From Candidatus Kuenenia hertensis (GTDB taxonomy: Bacteria; Planctomycetota; Brocadiia; Brocadiales; Brocadiaceae), in assembly GCA_021646465.1 (NCBI GenBank), contig SOET01000006.1, positions 62,001 through 126,000 of the forward strand: a stretch of DNA of 64,000 nucleotides, given 5' to 3'. The number at the start of each line of letters is the position of its first letter. Position 1 is the stretch's first letter. The position numbers and the translations under genes were made by a program. Below are positions 61,193-64,000 of the stretch, piece by piece. A model generated the notes under the pieces. That model saw nothing but the letters and a program-made list of their open reading frames with translations. It searched no databases and was not told where the DNA came from.

Positions 61193-63173
61193 TGCCCGAT
61201 TCTTTACTAATGAGCTGCCAGTGCGGCCTGCCTTCCCATGTTATCCTGTCCGCAGTCATATCAAAATAAACCTTTTCCGAAAATGTCCTGGAACCTTCTT
61301 TTCGTAATTCTGCCTTCGGATTACCTGTCAATACCCCCATATTTTGTGCTAAATCCCACGTAAAAAACGAGCCAAACCCCTCGCTGCCGCCTAAATCTTC
61401 GCTATAAAAATAAACGTTGCCCGCGGTAATGATTTTTGAAATCTCTCCGTTTGGTCCCATATAAGCATCGACCTGGTCTCCGCTCAGCCTTTGTCCTCTT
61501 TGAGAAACCTCTACTTCTTCAAAAAAACTTGCCTTTTTTATTACTTCATCATATTCCATTTTGTTTACCCAAACAACCTTAATGCCTGTTCCTTCCTTTT
61601 CTTCAGCACGGTGCATTCCCTTTCCTATTTCATACAAACTTCCTTTTCCCTCGCATACTATTTTTTCTTCATTTTCAAAGAAAGAAACCTTGGGGGAAAT
61701 AATTTGTCTTTTGTTTCCTTCCCTGAGAATAGCAAAAGGGTTCCCATATAAAACAGTTACTTTATCGCTTACATTCCAGGCAACCTGATCACCAACTGCC
61801 TCGCTAAACAAATCACCTTTTTTATCAATAATATGAACCCTCTCTTTTGCATCGAGCGTTTTCAGGTCATAATCATCATTATTAAACGTGACGTTTAAAT
61901 TATCACAACGAAGAATAGAATCAGCCCTTCTGACTTCTATGTTTTTTTCGAAACTGGCTTCCCGGGTATCTCCAAAATAATTCATTTTCCCGTCCCATTT
62001 AACATTAATAGTGTCTTCCTTCATTTTAGCTTTTGCAGGTTTCCCCTCCTGATTATCTTTCTCTTTGGGTGTTACCTTCAAACTACCTGCTGTCGGGACA
62101 TTTATTTTATTAACGGTTTTATAAAAAATCATTTTTAAGGCATCAATACTGAGATCATCCCTTATAAATTCTGCTTTCCTGGCGTCTTCCAGAATGGCGC
62201 TTTGCGTATTAACATCCCAGGAAAGTGTATCTCCTTTTGCAATTTTTGCCCCCTCCGAGGCAAGCACATTTCCACTTGCAATTGCCTGTTTCGTCTTTTT
62301 TGTCTCCGCGTCAAGAAAAATAACAAGTTTATCTGAAAATACGGTAGAACTGCCCTTCTTTACTTCAACATTATCATTGAAAGTCATAATATTTGAATCC
62401 GGCTTCCTGTCAAACACAAGAGGTCCACTGGAACGAATGGTTGTCTTTTCTCCGGTTTTTTCCTCCTCAACAATTTTTCCCGTGTCCGGTTCCTCAAATC
62501 CACGATCTTGTCCAGGCTCTTCTTCAGAAATAAAAAAAAGATCATTTTTCACACCGTCCATTTCCATTTCAGCGTCTTTTTTGATCCACATCTTTCTATT
62601 AACAAGATCTATCTCACACCCTTTACCCGTAATCACAAGACCGGTTCTGGTAATAGTAACAAACTCATCCGTCTGCACCGCCCTTTTCTCAGGCAAATAT
62701 CTCATGTTTTCAGTACATAACCGCGTTTCCTGATCCAGATGAACCACAACGTTATCGGAAAGATACCCTTCATTCGATGTCTTATCCATCTCACCGATAT
62801 CCGATGTAATTATTACCTTTTGCGCTTCATTTTCCGGATTTTCATCATCCATTACTTCAATTTCCGGTTCAATGATTTTATATCTGTCATTCTCCAGCAA
62901 AAAAGTATTTCTTCCTCTCATAACAAACGTTTCATTTCCTTCCTTATTATAATTGGGAAGGAAAAGGTCATCAACCGTTTGAGTTATCTTTTCGGATTTT
63001 CTGATGTCTTCTATTATGCGCTTATTTTTCAATGAATCTTCTTGCGGAACAAGGCTTTCTCCCGGTTTTTCATCTGGGTTTTTTGATTCAGGCTTTGAGA
63101 GAACAACTGAAACGATTATTGCAATGAGGCAAACGATGGGAATGCCTAAAAATATATATCTTCGCTTAGTCAT
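61179..63173 (-). CDS. LptC/OstA-family protein with multiple OstA-like domains
   Basis: A 664-aa protein anchored by an N-terminal transmembrane helix (8-27). Segments with the OstA/LptA pattern recur (LSDNVVVHLDQETRLCTENMRYL, FNDNVEVKKGSSTVFSDKLVIFL, FEKNIEVRRADSILRCDNLNVTF, FFEEVEVSQRGQRLSGDQVDAYM). They indicate several fused beta-jellyroll units of the LPS bridge, with LptC-like architecture at the start. Normally LptC (190 aa) and LptA (180 aa) are separate. It lies just downstream of kdsD-kdsC, as lptC does in E. coli. Confidence 0.83.
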   Translation of the reverse strand: MTKRRYIFLGIPIVCLIAIIVSVVLSKPESKNPDEKPGESLVPQEDSLKNKRIIEDIRKSEKITQTVDDLFLPNYNKEGNETFVMRGRNTFLLENDRYKIIEPEIEVMDDENPENEAQKVIITSDIGEMDKTSNEGYLSDNVVVHLDQETRLCTENMRYLPEKRAVQTDEFVTITRTGLVITGKGCEIDLVNRKMWIKKDAEMEMDGVKNDLFFISEEEPGQDRGFEEPDTGKIVEEEKTGEKTTIRSSGPLVFDRKPDSNIMTFNDNVEVKKGSSTVFSDKLVIFLDAETKKTKQAIASGNVLASEGAKIAKGDTLSWDVNTQSAILEDARKAEFIRDDLSIDALKMIFYKTVNKINVPTAGSLKVTPKEKDNQEGKPAKAKMKEDTINVKWDGKMNYFGDTREASFEKNIEVRRADSILRCDNLNVTFNNDDYDLKTLDAKERVHIIDKKGDLFSEAVGDQVAWNVSDKVTVLYGNPFAILREGNKRQIISPKVSFFENEEKIVCEGKGSLYEIGKGMHRAEEKEGTGIKVVWVNKMEYDEVIKKASFFEEVEVSQRGQRLSGDQVDAYMGPNGEISKIITAGNVYFYSEDLGGSEGFGSFFTWDLAQNMGVLTGNPKAELRKEGSRTFSEKVYFDMTADRITWEGRPHWQLISKESGNADK

Positions 63174-63269
63174 TATTTATTTGAGAAAAAATTTTTTTAT
63201 TTATGAAGTGCTTTACTCGTTGCAAAACATCGGTTGCACAAAGCCGGTATGAAAAAGGGTTTTTATAAT

Positions 63270-63782
63270 TTATATCTGTTTGTCCCCGTATCGCTCCATG
63301 ATAATAAACCATTTCTCCTGAAACTTTATTATCTTCTCGGCAACTTCCCTCACTGCACCGCATCCGCCTTTGGCTTTTGTGACATAAGAAGAATACTGCT
63401 TTACGATGGGCATAGCATTAGCAACTGCAACAGGAAAACCAACGCGATAAAATATGGGGAGGTCTATAAGGTCATCGCCAATATAACACACTTCCTCATC
63501 TTTTAGAGAATATTTTTCAAGAATCTCATTATAGACATCCAGTTTATTTTTGACTCCCTGGTGCACCTCTGCAATATTTAACTCTTTTGCACGATGATCT
63601 ACCGCTTTGCATATCCTCCCACTTATTATTGCCGTTTTTATATTGACACGATGAAGATATGATATTCCTGTGCCGTCCAGCACACTGAAAGCCTTCGTTT
63701 CCCTGCCATCGTCATCAATATAGATGGCGCCATCTGTTAAAACTCCATCAACATCAATAATAACAAGTTTTATCTCTTTCAC
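63270..63782 (-). CDS. kdsC: 3-deoxy-D-manno-octulosonate 8-phosphate phosphatase
   Basis: A 170-aa HAD-family phosphatase (tetrameric C0 type) removing phosphate from Kdo-8-P. Catalytic aspartates lie in VIIDVDGVLTDG, Thr/Ser in IISGR and the metal motif in YIGDDLIDLPIF. It starts 5 bases after the kdsD stop and precedes the LptC-like gene, so these genes form an operon for the LPS inner core. Confidence 0.95.
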   Translation of the reverse strand: MKEIKLVIIDVDGVLTDGAIYIDDDGRETKAFSVLDGTGISYLHRVNIKTAIISGRICKAVDHRAKELNIAEVHQGVKNKLDVYNEILEKYSLKDEEVCYIGDDLIDLPIFYRVGFPVAVANAMPIVKQYSSYVTKAKGGCGAVREVAEKIIKFQEKWFIIMERYGDKQI

Positions 63783-63787
63783 ACTAT

Positions 63788-64000
63788 TTAAAATCTAACC
63801 TCCAATAAATCCTGCACATCAACGATACCAACTGGCGTATAAAAATCGTCAACTACAGGAATTTGGTCAATTTTATTTTCTCTGAGTATTTTATATGCTT
63901 CTTCAACTAAGCAACGATTATTAATTACCTTGGGGGAAGGAGTCATTACCTCTTTTATTGCCTTGCATAAAAATGAAGTGCCTTCTCTTAAAAGCCTTCT
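63788..64000 (-). CDS. kdsD: arabinose 5-phosphate isomerase KdsD/KpsF, C-terminal part (5' end outside window)
   Basis: The last 70 codons of a protein with a CBS domain: EVMTPSPKVINNRCLVEEA and NKIDQIPVVDDFYTPVGIVD. The context (directly before kdsC) and the final DLL ending match KdsD, which makes arabinose 5-phosphate for Kdo. The SIS domain lies outside. Confidence 0.88.
   Translation of the reverse strand, partial: RRLLREGTSFLCKAIKEVMTPSPKVINNRCLVEEAYKILRENKIDQIPVVDDFYTPVGIVDVQDLLEVRF

Overview
The window is a 64 kb piece of an AT-rich, Gram-negative-type bacterial chromosome that most resembles an anammox planctomycete (Brocadiales; Candidatus Kuenenia-like). The indications are a giant signal-peptide surface protein resembling the Kuenenia S-layer protein, a NifU/NifS pair, small c-type cytochrome and HEAT/TPR/beta-propeller exported proteins, a complete moxR-bat locus, a Kdo/LPS-export cluster, and dense REP-like palindromes between genes. 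The species assignment rests on family knowledge, not on a database search.

Layout. 1-3.2 kb: 3' part of an HtrA/Deg protease and a leftward nifU-nifS operon. 4-10.8 kb: pepA, uvrA, then leftward type II secretion genes gspG-gspE and a separate GspH-like pseudopilin with an acidic tail. 12.4 kb: a PerR/Fur regulator with its own palindromic operator. 13.7-18.4 kb: the S-layer-like gene, with a strong terminator and a leader carrying stand-alone Shine-Dalgarno motifs. 19.5-24.7 kb: replication cluster dnaA (lacking its N-terminal domains)-dnaN-dciA-gyrB. 24.7-31.6 kb: acyl-CoA ligase, a UDP-sugar epimerase/decarboxylase, iron-sulfur flavoprotein, phosphohexomutase, an STN-HEAT protein, then a NusG paralogue behind a promoter-terminator leader and an EPS-type MarR regulator. 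31.8-38.8 kb: dapF, a lipoprotein, rpiB, tsaC, an S55-type peptidase and a beta-propeller protein. 38.8-40 kb: tRNA-Pro(CGG), a RAYT transposase and a decayed nucleotidyltransferase-type cassette. 40.1-42.1 kb: a TMTC-like membrane protein with TPRs. 42.2-51.7 kb: leftward moxR-DUF58-batA-E locus ending in an unlisted 42-aa membrane protein. 52.4-54.2 kb: small cytochrome c, rtcA, zinc-finger protein. 54.6 kb: tRNA-Pro(TGG). 54.8-64 kb: SBBP-repeat protein, a CobA-HemD fusion, a degenerate GDPD-HEAT protein, an LptC/OstA multidomain protein, kdsC and the end of kdsD.

How it fits together. Two themes dominate: the cell envelope (S-layer, Kdo and LPS transport, EPS sugar-nucleotide genes and regulators, type II secretion, Bat) and chromosome replication. 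The intergenic DNA holds at least eight palindrome families. The best-defined has GTAGAGAC...GTCTCTAC ends; one copy lies in frame inside the RAYT transposase gene, and others abut the stop codons of replication genes. The strongest leads are the RAYT/REP system with self-insertion, the domain-I-less DnaA beside DciA, the NusG-paralogue attenuator, the GDPD-HEAT protein that has lost three of four catalytic residues, and a shared operator-like 12-mer in front of the pseudopilin and cytochrome genes.
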